Shown here: piece after piece, positions 38,901 to 51,150 of the stretch | How the letters are laid out: every line of letters begins with the position of its first letter | How positions within the stretch are numbered: position 1 is the first letter of the stretch | Origin: Buxus sempervirens | Lineage: Eukaryota; Streptophyta; Magnoliopsida; Buxales; Buxaceae | Assembly (NCBI GenBank): GCA_947561395.2 | Contig: OX387185.1 | Location: 42,542,602 to 42,606,601, forward strand | Reading direction: 5' to 3' | DNA length: 64,000 bases | Notes under the pieces: generated by a model | Databases searched by the model: none | What the model saw: only the letters and a program-made list of their open reading frames with translations | Told to the model about the DNA's origin: nothing | Made by a program: the position numbers and the translations under genes

Positions 38901-40835
38901 TCATGAGATGTGAGCAGTCCCGGCTGTACTGCCTTTCTTACATACTCAGCTATCATTGCTGACGTGTCTACAATCCTTTTGTAAAAGGGTGGGATCCACA
39001 TAATGATCATCGTGTTTAACCAATAAAACGCAGACACGTCAATAAAGTACCTTTTTTCCATGGGTACGAATGCATACGGCAGGTGTTTTCCATATATAAA
39101 CAATATTTGCATGCACACATAAGACTGTTTCTGCCTTTCACGGAAGACGTGTGAGGCTGAAACGAAGATGCAAGCGCCAAGAAGAAGATTCAATTGTGAA
39201 ACGGAGCTATCTACAATATTCGGATTGACCATGTTAAAGATGTAGAAACCTGTTCTTTCCCTTCTTCTTCTTCTTCCTTTTTAAATTGGAGGAAGCATGT
39301 TGTTTGTGGAAATTGTGATCATTGACACATTAAATATTCTTGTATGAACGTATCAATATTATTATATAAAAGAAGATCGAGAGATTATAGCCTGACAATT
39401 GGTTTTTTAATCCTGCTTTCTTAAAAATTTAAAAACATCGACATCTCCTAATTGGCCATCATTATTTACGTGTTTTTCCTTGTTAAAACAAAACTTATGA
39501 TCCATTCGACATAAATTTTGCGCATTTATCAAATTGATATGATTTCTCGATGTTAACATCTTATGCATTTTTCATACACTATTTATATCAAAGAGCAAAT
39601 CGCCTGTAACCTCGGCCCAGCATGTGCACTTACCAATACAAAGAGGTGATAAGGTTACGTGCATAGAATCATTACTTTTCAGATTTGGTTACTTCGCTTT
39701 CCTGTTGCTGTCATTTCTCACGTATCTTTCTTAGATTCTTGGCATCCCAAATGGGGCCTAAAGGTATTTTTGTGAGGTTGCTCTCCGCTTGACGGAAAAC
39801 TCATGACTCAGCAAATTAAGTGAGCTATTGAAACAAATGAGAAAACTTTGACCAATATAGCAGAAAAATAGAGTGAGGTAGTTGGAAGTTAGGCAAGGAA
39901 AAAAAATGGGATCTAACGAGTGGAAGAGCCAAAGCAGGGTTACGTGGGGAATTTAAAGGGACCCCTTTGGCCTATTTTTTCGCTTTTGGGAGTGTTTGGA
40001 TGTCGCATTTGGTATTTACCCAATTTGACATTATCCAACCAACTGCAATAAGTATCCTTCATGTAGTCAAAAGAAACTAAAAGGATTTTCGGACGTTCAA
40101 ACTCTTGTGGAAATTTCAGCTTTGAATCCCAGCTTTCTAAGTTGGCGTTTCTAAATCATATCATTATCTAACATGTCAAATTTAGCAAAAATTCATTTTT
40201 TTTTTTTGGGATGGAACTTAGCTTTTCCATGGAATCCATGTCTTGTTATTGCGAATGGGGATGGAAACGACGGGTCGAGCCGGGTTTCGGCAAACTCTGT
40301 CCTGCCCCAATAAGGGTTTAGGCCATACCAAACCCGTCGGGTTTGTTACATGTGGGTTGGGTTGACCCAGTTGTAACATAAAAATGTAAAAATATGAATG
40401 TTTTAAATAATATATATTAATAATATACTTATTTATTCATAAAATATGTATTTTATTATGTTATATACATGAAAGATAATATTATAATGGTTCAAAGGAC
40501 TCCATTGTCATTGTAATCCTCAGTAATTCCCTCAGACGTCACTTTTGGTTTTCCTGCTTGGTTATTATTGAACTGAACCGTAACCGGTAACCCTTTTTTC
40601 TTCGTTTTTACGGAGTGATCCAGGGTTGGTTCATATCAATTGAAGCCGGTTTAAATTCGTCTGCAATGATGTAACGTTTGAGCCAAACAATTACCATTTG
40701 AAGCAGCAAAAAACTGACTGAAAAATTAAGCAAACTGGGAAAAGAAAAAACCCGAAATTCATCAATATTTCCAAACACATATCAATTAATTCCACAAATC
40801 ACTAAATCATGAATTGAGAAACCAATAAGAAACCA
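38901..40835. other. Intergenic, no gene recognised
   Basis: The ORF on the minus strand at 38786-39232 is not supported by any domain and includes the CT repeat. At 40255-40390 there is a GGGTCGAGCCGGG / CCCGTCGGG segment followed by AT-rich sequence, reminiscent of a decayed hAT MITE end, but no partner end was found. Otherwise I see nothing. Confidence 0.45.
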
Positions 40836-40836
40836 C

Positions 40837-41018
40837 CGTGCGCCGGTGGTATCCATGACTCTGGGTCGTGGGCACGTAAAGCATCATCCGTTGAAGGCGT
40901 GGATGTTAGCCAGGTTCAGCAAACGAGGGGCGTATCTTCCGATGATTGGCCAATAGGAAGGAGGCCGACCTGACAACCTGAGTTTAACCCCACCACTGAG
41001 TGGGGTCAACACATTTCT
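40837..41018. other. GC-rich island bounded by two perfect hairpins
   Basis: In AT-rich surroundings, this stretch of about 180 bp starts with ACCACCGtgcgcCGGTGGT and ends with ACCCCACcactgaGTGGGGT (7-bp perfect stems each). In between are GGATGATGC-like and GATGATTGG boxes. All frames contain stops. It lies about 250 bp downstream of the RACK1 stop codon, so it could be an unannotated structured RNA, a 3' UTR segment or a repeat. I could not match it to any RNA I know. Confidence 0.35.
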
Positions 41019-41265
41019 ACAAGCTCATAGCAAAAATAGAAAATAGACTTTGGCTATTAAACGAAAACTTGGAATTTCTCTAGCAGATAATCAAATCCAA
41101 AACATTAAGCCACAAAGCCATTTATATAATAATAATATAGAAGCAAGATTCAAGCCCAAAAAAACTAAGACAAAACCTACATGTTCTCAACCATAAACCA
41201 CTAAAACCCTTGAAAGCAAATGCCAAAATTCTTAAAGCCTAGAAAGGCCAGTCATTAGGATCTTT

Positions 41266-44200
41266 CTAATAGCGACCAATTCCCCAAACTCTGATTTTCC
41301 CATCAGTGTAACCGCTAAACAGGGTGCTTCCATCCGAGCTCCAGCACAAGCTTGTGCAGTACAACATCTGCAACACCGTGTAAAGGGGAAAAAAACATAG
41401 AGTCAACTTGGATGAATCTTACATGAATATTGCATGAACAAACTAGATACGGAAAAAGTTGCTCCTCTATCAAGATATAAATAAATGTATTTGTCCACCT
41501 GCTTCTGCAAATGTAGAAATATGTTAATATGTTCTATAACTAAATTTTTCTGATATTGTTAGAATAGCAAAGAATTCAACAAAAGCTCAACAGGTTGTAT
41601 GCCTTTGTCAAGACTTCTGTTGAATGCTTTGATCCTATATATTCATCAAATCAGCAAATACACAACATCAAAAGTCCTTTTTTCTTTCCTGGTCAAACAT
41701 CAAAAGTCCTTGCCTAGCTGCTTATTAAGAAAACTGAAATAGATGGTTGCTTATTTGAACTTTAATAACTTACTTAAACTTCATGCAAAAGGATGTCAAA
41801 CTCAGAATCAAGATGAAATTGCAACGGCCAGCACAAAACTTATTTTTATTTAGCGAGATTCTTTGCAATTTTGTATCAGGGTTCCAAGTCTGCGTTTTGG
41901 GGTTTCTCGGAAGATATAGGATTTCGTTATTAAGAAAACTGAAATAAATATTTTTCAACTAAAGCTTTTAGAGAGTTATAATTTCTGTAGAAGACAATTT
42001 TACATTGAGGGTACAAAAACTTGATTTGAACCTTGATTTGTTCAGAGCAATAACGATGAACTCAAATGATTCAAAAACTTGTACAATTGTAAGAACTTTG
42101 CCATAATAATATGATTCCAGAAATTTTATCATATCATGGCTAAACTCACAAAACGAAAAACAGAAGTAATTCCTCTCTTCTATATATTATCAGTCTACAA
42201 AACCCGGAAAATCAAAAAGGTAACTTAGAAAATTTCAAAAAAAACCGAGCAACGTCATGATAACGCAATGTTTCTCCACAATTTTTCAATCACATCAACT
42301 AATTCATGCTAATCCTTCATAAGCATTATATAATACCAATAAAAACAAGGGCTCAGCAGATGCTACCACTATTACAAAATAAACTTGACGAAGCAACATT
42401 TCAAGTGAACCTCAAAACACAAAGCAGGCCCAATTCACAATATTTTGAAGGGGAAATAAGTGAAATAACATTGGCTTGGGGAGTTCATTATTGGGATAAA
42501 TAAAAAAATTGTTTCAAAAGATAACAAGAGTAAAAAAAATTTAATATTGAAAATGAAGATATCTGGACTCGTTGAACTAAAAGACACAAGAAAACATTGT
42601 GCAAGCTCATGATACATTTTACTATGGGTTATTCTTATGGCAGAGAGGGGTTTCAGAGTCATTTTTCTAGGTAATACTATGGCAGAGATGTTGGAGGAGG
42701 TTGAGTAGTTAATTTTGTTTTCCTTTCATATTGTTTTTCTGTTTCTGTCATAGTTTATTGACCAGTTTAAGGTCAGTACCCCTTCCAGGAAGTCCATTGA
42801 ACATTTTCTCTGAATGTTCATCTTGATTTCTAATACAATTACTCATTATCCACCAAAAAATAGAATAGAAGCCATGAAACCCACATCTGGAAAAAAAAAG
42901 TTTGTTGGACATTTTTTTCAAAGCTTCCATGTCATCTTGCATCTAGGATTGATAACTGACTCAAATTTAATTCAAGTGAATAACAAAGGTTAGTAGCATT
43001 AAGTTACTAAAATCATAATAAACCTCTAACATATGTCCAAACAGATTTGGAGGAATTCAACAAGGCCATCCAACCACATAGTCCATAGCAGGTATAAACT
43101 AAACAGATCATACATTCATTGGTCAATCATAAGAACCACTGTGTACCATTTGTTTCTTATATGTAGTAGTTAGATCCCAATCATAATAACAAGTCATTTA
43201 ATAATGTAATCGTAATGATAACATCATACTTAGTTATCATTAGCATTGTTGTTCAAAATACAGGTCACGCAATTGTATAGTTGAACACATCATGTAAAAA
43301 ACAAAAATAAATAAATCTTTATCTATAAACGATATCAAACTGGCCAGAGAATATAACAGCAGAAAAACACACTCGTAAAATTCAACACAGACACAGAAAA
43401 ATTTAAAGTCTCAATTTCATTTATCCATGAATTGTCACACATTAAGGTTGTGTTTGGAGCTTTGGATTTGGGGAGAAAAGAAAAGAAAGCTAAAAAGGAA
43501 AAGAAAAGAAGAGAAAATAAAAGAAAAACACTGATTTTTTTTCTTTTCAAATGTTTCGATGAGATGAGAAATGAGAAGAAAAGAAATATATATTTTAGTA
43601 AGATGATGAGTTGGGGTAGTGGGTAGAGCTGTAAGTTTTGCCCAACCCGCCCAACCCAACCCGAATAACAACCCGAACTAAGGCTTTAGTTTGGGTTTAG
43701 GTTAGGCCCGAACTTAATTTTAAACCCAAAGTTAAGTTTAGGTTGGGCATGGGTTATGCTTTGTGGCCCGAAAAGCCCGAACTAAATAATAAATACATGA
43801 GTTACATACAAACATAACAATTTTCCAAAAATAAGCCCGAGAAGCTCTTTGTATGATATTTCTCTCTTGTTTAAAAGAAATGGGAGTTCTTCATTCTCTC
43901 TTGTTTGAAATTAACATGCTATTAAGAAAATTACAATGCTAATGGTTTGTCTATACTAGTTTTATAGAACCTTGAAGAAAAGATACCGACCATGTTGAAG
44001 TGGAATCTATGGAAATAGTTTAATACATCCCTAAGAATGATAAGATTAATTAATTAAATAGAGAATAATCTTACTTCTACATAGAAAAGACAAATATTTA
44101 TATGAACCGGGTAATTTTAGGGAAAATGCCTCCTCTATTGTAATATTTGGTTTCTTTTTCCTTTTTAAAATATTCAAAATAACATATGAATTATATTTAT

Positions 44201-46932
44201 CTCTTTATATTTGCATGTATTAAATAATTTTCTATTATGTTGCATCCTAATTAATATTTTAGTTCATAAATTCCAATTTTATGTTACTATAAATTGTTCT
44301 AAAATGTAATTCTCTTAAGTTTACATTTAAATTCGACTGTCTCGAACCCAGCCCGAACTCAAGAAATAATTTTAGGATTGGGTTTGGGCTCAAGGAGTTT
44401 GGTTTAAGGGCGAACCAAGGAGAGTTTGGGCTAACTAATTTTGCATTGGGTTGAGTACAAACTCACTGAAACCAAGACCAACCCACCCAACCTATAGCTC
44501 TAGTGGTAGGCGAGTGAGAGCGGGCGAATGCTGGTAGGGTTGGTGGGGTGACGGCGACGGTAGCAACAATGATGGCAAGCAATGGTGGGTGATGGTAATG
44601 GTGGGTGGTGGGTTGTGATGGTGGTGGATGGTGCTAGTGGTGGGGTGGGTGTGTGGTGTGAATGATAAGTGATGGTTAATTTTATTTTCTTTCAAAATTC
44701 CTATCTTTTTGGAGAGAAAATTTTTTACATTGGAGAGAATTTGGAGAGAAAATCTCATTTTCCATCATTTAAACCAAACAAGAGAAAAAAAAATTTTAGC
44801 ATTTTCTTTTCTTTTCTCCCCAAATCCAGAATTCCAAACACAGCCTAAAAGAGAAAACCCCTATTGAGGCATGAGATTTTCAATCATGTGCAGTAATTAA
44901 GCCACCTTATAGCAGACCATATAGATAGGCCACAAGGTGCCCTCCAAACCAACTATCACATAGGTATTAGAGAGTCATTTATATGACATGCCATCAGAAC
45001 CATTTTTCAAATTTTTAAGAGTTCCCTACAATGTAGAGATTAGTTACTTCTTGCCATGCAAAAATGCAGTAAGGTTTAAACTTGTAAATGCGGACAAGAG
45101 GTGTTGGCCAAAAAAAATTTTCCATTTGTGAAACCCGTCCACATTTGGGCTTTAACCCTGGTAAGTTTCACCCCGGTTAAAAAATAAAACAACTATGTAA
45201 AATAATATCACTTCTGGACACAACCATCATAACTTAATACTTCAATGAGAAAATTTAAACATTACAGGCATGAAAGACAATAATAACTTGGCACAGAAAA
45301 CAAATAAGCCAAACTATCAAACCCTCAACTCTAGATTTGCATGGGGCCTAATTATTTCTTAATTTTTAAACACTGATTTTCAATTTTTAAATAAAAAGTT
45401 AATTTTTAAACAAAATAAATTATTTATATATTTTCAAAAAAAAAATCTTTGTTGATAACGTTGTGAAATATCAGAAGAGTTCATATTATCATGATGTCTT
45501 AGAATTCATATTCTTTGTGCAAATGCATACAAAAATTTCATGGATTTATAGTTTTTGTTTTGTGATTTCAAGTAGCTCCTTTGTGTTTTCATTATTAAGT
45601 TAAAATTATTATATTCAATAATTTTCTTGAGACTGATTTTTATAATATTAAAATAGCATTATACCATAGGAATTTTCAGTATTGGAATTATTTAATATTT
45701 ATGACATATGATTTTTAATAAAATTTTTATTTTCTTTTAGAAGTTACATGGGTGCGTTTGAATGTATGGATAGACGTTAAGATTCTTTTTATTTCTTATT
45801 AATTGGAAAAAAAACATATTCAAATCTTTCTTTATGGTAATAATAAAAGTTGACGACTTTAGAGATTTATCCATTTTTTTCTTGATTCTAAAAAGAAAAG
45901 GTAGATGTTTTAACACCATAAAACTCTCTTTTCTTCTCTTTGCTTTTAGTTTTCTTTCAATGACTAGTAAATAGGACAAAGTGAACTTTAGAAATCTGGA
46001 TTAATTCAAAACACAAAATAATACAAAGATTAAAGAAAGGCCTTTTCAATTAATGATATTTTCGTAGTATAAAAGTAAAGATATACCTGATTCTTCCCTG
46101 GCTGTACATTATCCAGCTTCAAGTCTTGAACAATGCTCTTGCTCTCCAAATCCCAGATCTTAACACTCTCCTGAGTTGCAGCACACAGCCAATACCTATT
46201 CGGACTGAAGCAAAGAGCATGAATGATGTCCCCTGCGTCCAACGAGTACAACCTCTTGCCCTCAGCTAAGTCCCACAGCAATGTCACCCCATCTTTTCCG
46301 CCACTAGCACAAAGCGATCCATCCGGCGACACCGCCACCGTGTTCACATACCCAGCGTGCCCGGTCAACGTGCACCGAAGCTTACAATTCGTAAGATTCC
46401 ACACCTTCACGGTTCGATCCCATGATCCCGACACGATCATCGGCTGAAACGTGTTAGGGCTGAACCTGACGCAGCTCACCCAGTTGGTGTGACTATCGCC
46501 GTCCTGAATCGTGTACTTGCATTCACCGAGGGTGTTCCAGAGCTTGATCGTGCGGTCGCGGGAGGCCGACACGATCTGACGATTGTCGATGGAGAACGCA
46601 ACGGAGAGCACGTCTTTGGTATGACCGACGAAGCGGCGAGTGGTGACTCCGGTGTTGAGATCCCAGAGACGGAGCTCGCCGTCCCAGGAACCGGAAAGGG
46701 CGAACTGGCCGTCCGATGAGAGGACAACGTCCTGGACAAAGTGGGAATGGCCGGTGAGACGGCGGCGAGGGACGCCGTAGGTTGTTTCTTCCTTGGTGAG
46801 ATGCCAAACGAGGACAGATTTGTCACGAGATGAAGAAACGATCATATCGGAGTTGTCGATCGGAGCGGCAATCGCAGTCACCATGTCCGAGTGACCCTCC
46901 ATCGTTCCGCGAAGCACCAAAGACTCTGCCAT
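41266..46932 (-). CDS. RACK1: RACK1, WD40 ribosomal scaffold protein
   Basis: Seven-bladed WD40 protein of the 40S ribosome head; it also scaffolds kinases and plant hormone and immune signalling. Exon 1 is 46932-46087 (282 codons) and exon 2 is 41367-41266, total 315 aa. The frame upstream of 46932 opens at TTG, so ATG 46932 ([19 protein letters not shown]) is the start, matching the plant RACK1 N-terminus. Blades begin at [54 protein letters not shown] and TSLCWSSDG. The protein ends in the canonical VWGIGRY. The linker before blade 7 ([10 protein letters not shown]) is shorter than the Lys/Glu-rich linker remembered from Arabidopsis RACK1A. The 4719-bp intron carries nested MITEs. Promoter features fit a translation gene. 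Confidence 0.96.
43446..44845. mobile_element. PIF/Harbinger-like MITE, copy 2, in RACK1 intron
   Basis: The ends are GGTTGTGTTTGGAGC (43446) and the inverse CCAAACACAGCC (44845). TAA flanks both sides (43443-43445 and 44846-44848). Termini share GGATTTGGGGAGAAAAG with the copy at 15500-16109, and the remaining interior has the same GGTGG-rich array. It is enlarged to 1400 bp by a nested 879-bp insertion. Confidence 0.82.
43624..44502. mobile_element. hAT-like element nested in the Harbinger-like MITE
   Basis: The ends are TAGAGCTGTAAG (43624) and the inverse CTATAGCTCTA (44502). The 8-bp flanks GTAGTGGG and GTGGTAGG agree at 6 of 8, compatible with an old hAT duplication in a simple-sequence target. 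Subterminal regions are rich in CCCAACC / GGGTTGGG and AGCCCGAAC. The centre is AT-rich and noncoding. Confidence 0.65.
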
Positions 46933-47100
46933 CTCTGCTCCGTTCAATCTCGCTCTGGGGCTCCCACTACTCTCCCTGGATGCTACAAGAACACGGGGGC
47001 TGCAAAGCGAAATAATAGAAACCCTAATTCAATCCGCAGGGTTTTTATAGGCATATTTGCATGGGCCTACCGGGTCCTGCCATCGTGCACTTAGGGTTAA
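46933..47100 (-). promoter_or_regulatory. RACK1 core promoter: TATA, telo-box, site II
   Basis: On the minus strand CCTATAAAAAC (47050-47041) is the TATA box. A perfect AAACCCTAA telo-box lies at 47019-47027 (plus-strand reading), with a second TTAGGGTTAA at 47091-47100. TGGGCC (47062-47067) is a site II-type element. Telo-box plus site II is the known combination in plant ribosomal-protein and translation-factor promoters, fitting RACK1's ribosomal role. Confidence 0.7.
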
Positions 47101-47164
47101 CCCGAAAACAGCCCGACCCAAATCTACTTTGGATCGGCTTGGTTTGGTTTTAATGTTTCCGATT

Positions 47165-47484
47165 CCCCTTTTCTTTTTCTTTTTTGATATGAAGATTTTA
47201 ATATATTACCGAATAATTGAAATACATCTGGGGAAGGATCGACCATAAAAGTCATGCTTCAGAGCAGAATTTAGAATATGAGGAAAATTTTTAAACCAAA
47301 GACAAGAGTAGCAATTAAGGGAAAAGTTTGCTAAACAGTCCGCCACTAAATTAGCTTCTCTATAGATCTTTGCAAATTTGACATCATCAAAGAACCAACA
47401 TAGCATCAAGGCCTCTTCAATGAGGAACAGCCAATTTTTATAAAATTGGCTATACCTTGAGGTTTTTAGGAAAAAAGATTTCAC
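47165..47484 (-). pseudogene. LINE 3' end with RNase H-like remnant
   Basis: The minus-strand frame 47484-47206 contains FAKIYREANLVADCLANFS, the end of the RNase H domain found at the C-terminus of many plant LINE ORF2 proteins. Downstream on the minus strand is an A-rich tail (AAAAAAGAAAAAGAAAAGG near 47165-47186). The upstream part is missing. It could be the 3' end of the same LINE that appears at 50580-59527, separated by LTR insertions, or an independent truncated copy. Confidence 0.65.
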
Positions 47485-48785
47485 ATTATTAAGGCAAGTA
47501 GTAACCCTTTACATTAAAAAAATTGCATGGTTTATTGTTTAACCGAGAAATATCATGTTATTCAAATTTGTGATGATTGAAAAACGTGTTTATGATGTTT
47601 TAGAAGGATTTAAATGAGATTTAAAGCATGGAAAAATAAACATTGATCTTTTCGTTTAGATTTATGTTTACTTTGATCTTTGGATGAAAAGCATGATTTT
47701 GATTATTAAATTTGTTAATAATTATTTTAGAATGGTTTAGTGTGTTTAGAGAATGATTTTAGATGTGTAAGAAGTGATCTTGAATGATGGAAATAAGTTT
47801 TAGAAAAAGAAATAGAAAATTCTCAAAATTTCGCAAAACCTAGATTTTTACGATTTTATATGGACACCCCCAATCATGCTCAATCACCAATCCATACACC
47901 ATGTTGACAAAGCGAACGTTCGTCGTTATTCGAGCGCCATTAAAAGCACCTCGCCCGTGTTTTTTTTTATGAATTTCAAACCCAAGAGTTGTAAATTTTG
48001 GTAAACCAAACGCCTGGGAAAGGCTCGAGCGCCATCCCAAGTGACCAGATTTTGGAAATCAAATTTTTCTCGAGCGTCTGCAATAACGTCTGTCAGCACT
48101 CGAGCGTCCATGACAGCTTTTTGGTGTATTTTGGATTTTTACCTAGTTTTGATTTTAAATTGATTTTTATGAAATTCCAATTCAAGTACCAACTAGATTA
48201 TGGTATTTTGAGAGTATTTGCACTGGCCAAATAATTTTATCCGAATTAGTGAAAATTTTGGGTACGTTTGGTAGAATAGGTGGTTTAGGACTAGAGTAGT
48301 GAACTTGGGGAATTCAAAGTGGTTTTTATTACTTCTTTTTTATTCTGACAATTTTCTAAGATGGTTTTAAACATGTTTTAATCTATGGAATTATTCGAAT
48401 TCACATATAATAGATATTGGGTATTTGATTGGATATTTATGTTTTATTGAATCTTGTGGACTTATGAAATATGACAGGCTCAATATAAGTAGTGTTTATT
48501 TGCTATCTCCATGTGGGAGTATTTCTGCCAAGAGGACAGAGGGCAGTGGTTGTTGGTTTAACCCTATGAAGCAATGAATTATGTTATGGTGGCAATTATT
48601 GACACGTATTTTCAAACTATATAACTTTTTTTTTGTTGACTTGTGTCTAGTGAGTTTAGCTTGTTATGGATCCATAGTTTAGCCAGATAGTGAGGTCTGT
48701 CTATCTTTATTTGGATTAAGTTTAGTTCCATTTATGTGTTTCTTCCAAGAAGGAGAGGTTATTCCAAAAGGGAATGAGCTGCAGC
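47485..48785. repeat. Noncoding repeat-like block with CGAGCG motifs
   Basis: There is no gene. TCGAGCG recurs four times between 47930 and 48112, alternating with spacer of 40-60 bp, similar to the motif clusters in the U5 part of the neighbouring long LTRs. It directly abuts the start of the LTR at 48786, so it may be part of another LTR, but no ends were identified. Confidence 0.4.
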
Positions 48786-50340
48786 TGTTAGCACCTCATT
48801 TTTGCACCTCCCAAAGTGCAGAAAATGAAAACCTTAATTGAAAATTCAAACCCTGAGGGGGCCAAAAGTTGACTTTTTGATCAGATGCAAATTGACTACC
48901 AACCTTCTTCCCATTGAATAGGCAATTCCGACACAACTCCAGCGCAACTGAGTTTGCTCAAATCGGAGTCCGGATGAAGAAGTTATGAGCTGGTCAAACT
49001 TACGGGGAGCAGAACTTGCCTTTCTGCTCGAGCTCAGTTCAGCTGCCCAACTTGCTTTCAAAATATAGAGAATCCTGACACAATCCCGGTGCAATTGAAT
49101 TTGCCGGAATCGGAGTCCCGGACAAGAAGTTATAAGTAGAATTGGATTCCGGGGAGCAGTTTCGGCTTTCTGCTAAAAACCAAAATTTGTTGTCATACTT
49201 TAGCTCAGTGGATAGAGAATCTCAACCTGATTCCAGCGCCACTAAGTTTGTTAAAATCTGACATCGGATGAAAAAGTTATGACAAGTCAAAGTTTTAAAA
49301 AAACTACCCACGTGGTAAGAATGCAGAAAAGGACAAAATAAATAAAAATCAGGATTAAAATAATAATATTTACTAAAATATCTCATTTTTGTAATTAAAA
49401 TAAACGAAAAATCAATAAAAAAGTCGGATAAGATTTCAAAAATTCTCCAAAATGGAGAAAAGTTTGAAATTCGCATTTTTAAAACGTGCAAACCGCATTA
49501 TATGTGCGGACATGCCTCGTCCACACATACAATGCGGATCTGATCTTATCCGAATCAACAGCTGGCAGATTCGTTGCGATCGCGCACGTTTTTAATGCGA
49601 TCTGCACTTAAAATGCGGATCCATAATTTTGCCTATAAATAGAGGCCAGTAGCCATTGTTAAGGAGACCTTCTCCTACCCTGTCATTACTTTGTCTCTCC
49701 AGCGACCTGCTACCATTTGAATCTCTTCTCCTTCACCCAAACCTCTTTTAATCCCCAAAATACCCCTCCAAGTCTCTCTTTTGCCCCTTTTCTCCACTTT
49801 TTGCACATATAGAAAAACAAGTAGCTGTCTTTGGAACAAAGGAGGCTTTTAAACTGCTGTCTACATCTTTCGGAAGACCACAAATCGTCCAGATAGGAAG
49901 GTAATAGCATTTGTTGAGTTTTCTCCAACATATATCGAAATAAAGTCTTTTCAGCAAGTTTCTTTTTTGATTTTCTTTGGAATTACTCTTTGTTGTTTTA
50001 TTTACTCACCATGTGATTTTCTTTTGGCATGCTATTGGAGTCTCCCCAGGGTAAGAGGGAGATTCCGTATGAAAGTAGGTGAAAGGTTCGTTTGTAAGAT
50101 GAAAAGGGGTTTATTCGAATAAGCCTAGATCTAATCCCTTGTTTGCTGATGTTACTTTAAAGAGGGATATGTCCTCTTCAAATCCGTTGTATCCCTATAA
50201 ACCCCCCTCTTTCCCTTCTTTTATGATACTAGTTGTTGTTTTTTTCATATGGCTGCTCATCACTTCATCACGACTGTATGTGCATGGTAGCATTTCTTTG
50301 TATGTTGTTTTCACATGATTTACAAGTAGGGACAACATTT
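48786..50340 (+). mobile_element. Long LTR E, 5' part, plus orientation
   Basis: It starts TGTTAGCACCTCATTTTTGC, the same start as LTR A (minus strand) and LTR D. The first 600 bp contain repeated tracts 'AACCCTGAGGGG', 'GTTGACTTTTTGATC' and 'AAGAAGTTATGA' shared with A, B and D. A motif cluster (GCGGATC/GCGATCGCGC) at 49490-49612 lies upstream of TATAAATA (49634-49641). It resembles 2060-2300 near 50190-50340 and then breaks off. The right end and target duplication were not found. There is no internal domain. Confidence 0.7.
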
Positions 50341-50579
50341 AGGGGATTTTTCTAGGAACCCAACTCCACTACCCGTCTGCACCATTAGGAATATCCTTGG
50401 ATGGTTCACTGTTTGGCATATTCAACAAACCATCTATTTTGTTTTCGTGAGCACCAAAGTCACCACATGAAACTTGCATGACTTTTCTAGCATTTCCATG
50501 GTTATCTATTGTTTTTGTGAGCTTTGAAACATCAACTTCATGCATCATCACCACTATTTGGTTTAGCTCATATGCTTGC
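50341..50579. other. Unassigned segment between LTR E and LINE
   Basis: A minus-strand frame (50554-50369) has no recognisable domain. It may be the far end of the LINE or a separate fragment. Confidence 0.3.
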
Positions 50580-51150
50580 TCATGTGCTTGGTTGCGTTCG
50601 ATTGAAGATATGGGTGGATGAATGGATGGATGAAGCTTTGTTTTCTGCCATTGATGGGCAATAGAAGCTACTTTGGGTCTGCTCAGAGACCCACAGAAGT
50701 TTACAATCCTCTAGGAAGCAGGAGACCTGACCCCCTGGTAGATTTGGCGTTTTGGGTTTGCGGGTCGAATCCGCATATCCAGCGTCGAATCCCATTCTTG
50801 ATGTTAAGGCCACCAAATCTCTTTGGTAAATAGAGCTTGTCCCAACAAAGAGTATGAAGAGTTTTCTCCTTGTTGGGTTGTACCAAAAGAAATTCCTAGC
50901 CTCTCTATCAATTTTGTCAGTGACAGCGTGTGGAAGTTTTAGGCAGCTCATCATGTATTGGGATGTACTTAAAAGCACAGAATTGACAAGGGTCAGCCTT
51001 CCTGCTTGGCTGAGGAATTTGGCCTTCCAACTAGCTAGTCTATTGTTTATTTTTTCAAATAAAACATTAAACTGACTAACTTTAGGCATGGCAAGAAATG
51101 TAGGGATACCCAAATATTTACCTAGCTTGATTGTGGGTTTGATGCCAAAG
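50580..51150 (-). pseudogene. LINE ORF2 piece 4: post-reverse-transcriptase region
   Basis: The minus strand encodes GIKPTIKLGKYLGIP, NNRLASWKAKFLSQAGRLTL and SAQYMMS-like sequence, the conserved stretch after the catalytic core in plant L1-type LINEs (thumb/connection region, KYLGIP and AGR motifs). It continues the frame interrupted at 53604 by LTR A. Later frames shift, so the copy is dead. Confidence 0.82.

Noticed and set aside
38786-39232. 148-codon ORF upstream of the GT14 gene
   Set aside because: It includes the CT microsatellite, has no domain, and lies in a promoter/5' region.
46223-46826. Several ORFs antisense or out of frame to RACK1 exon 1
   Set aside because: Shadows of the GC-rich WD40 coding exon; the RACK1 frame explains the sequence.
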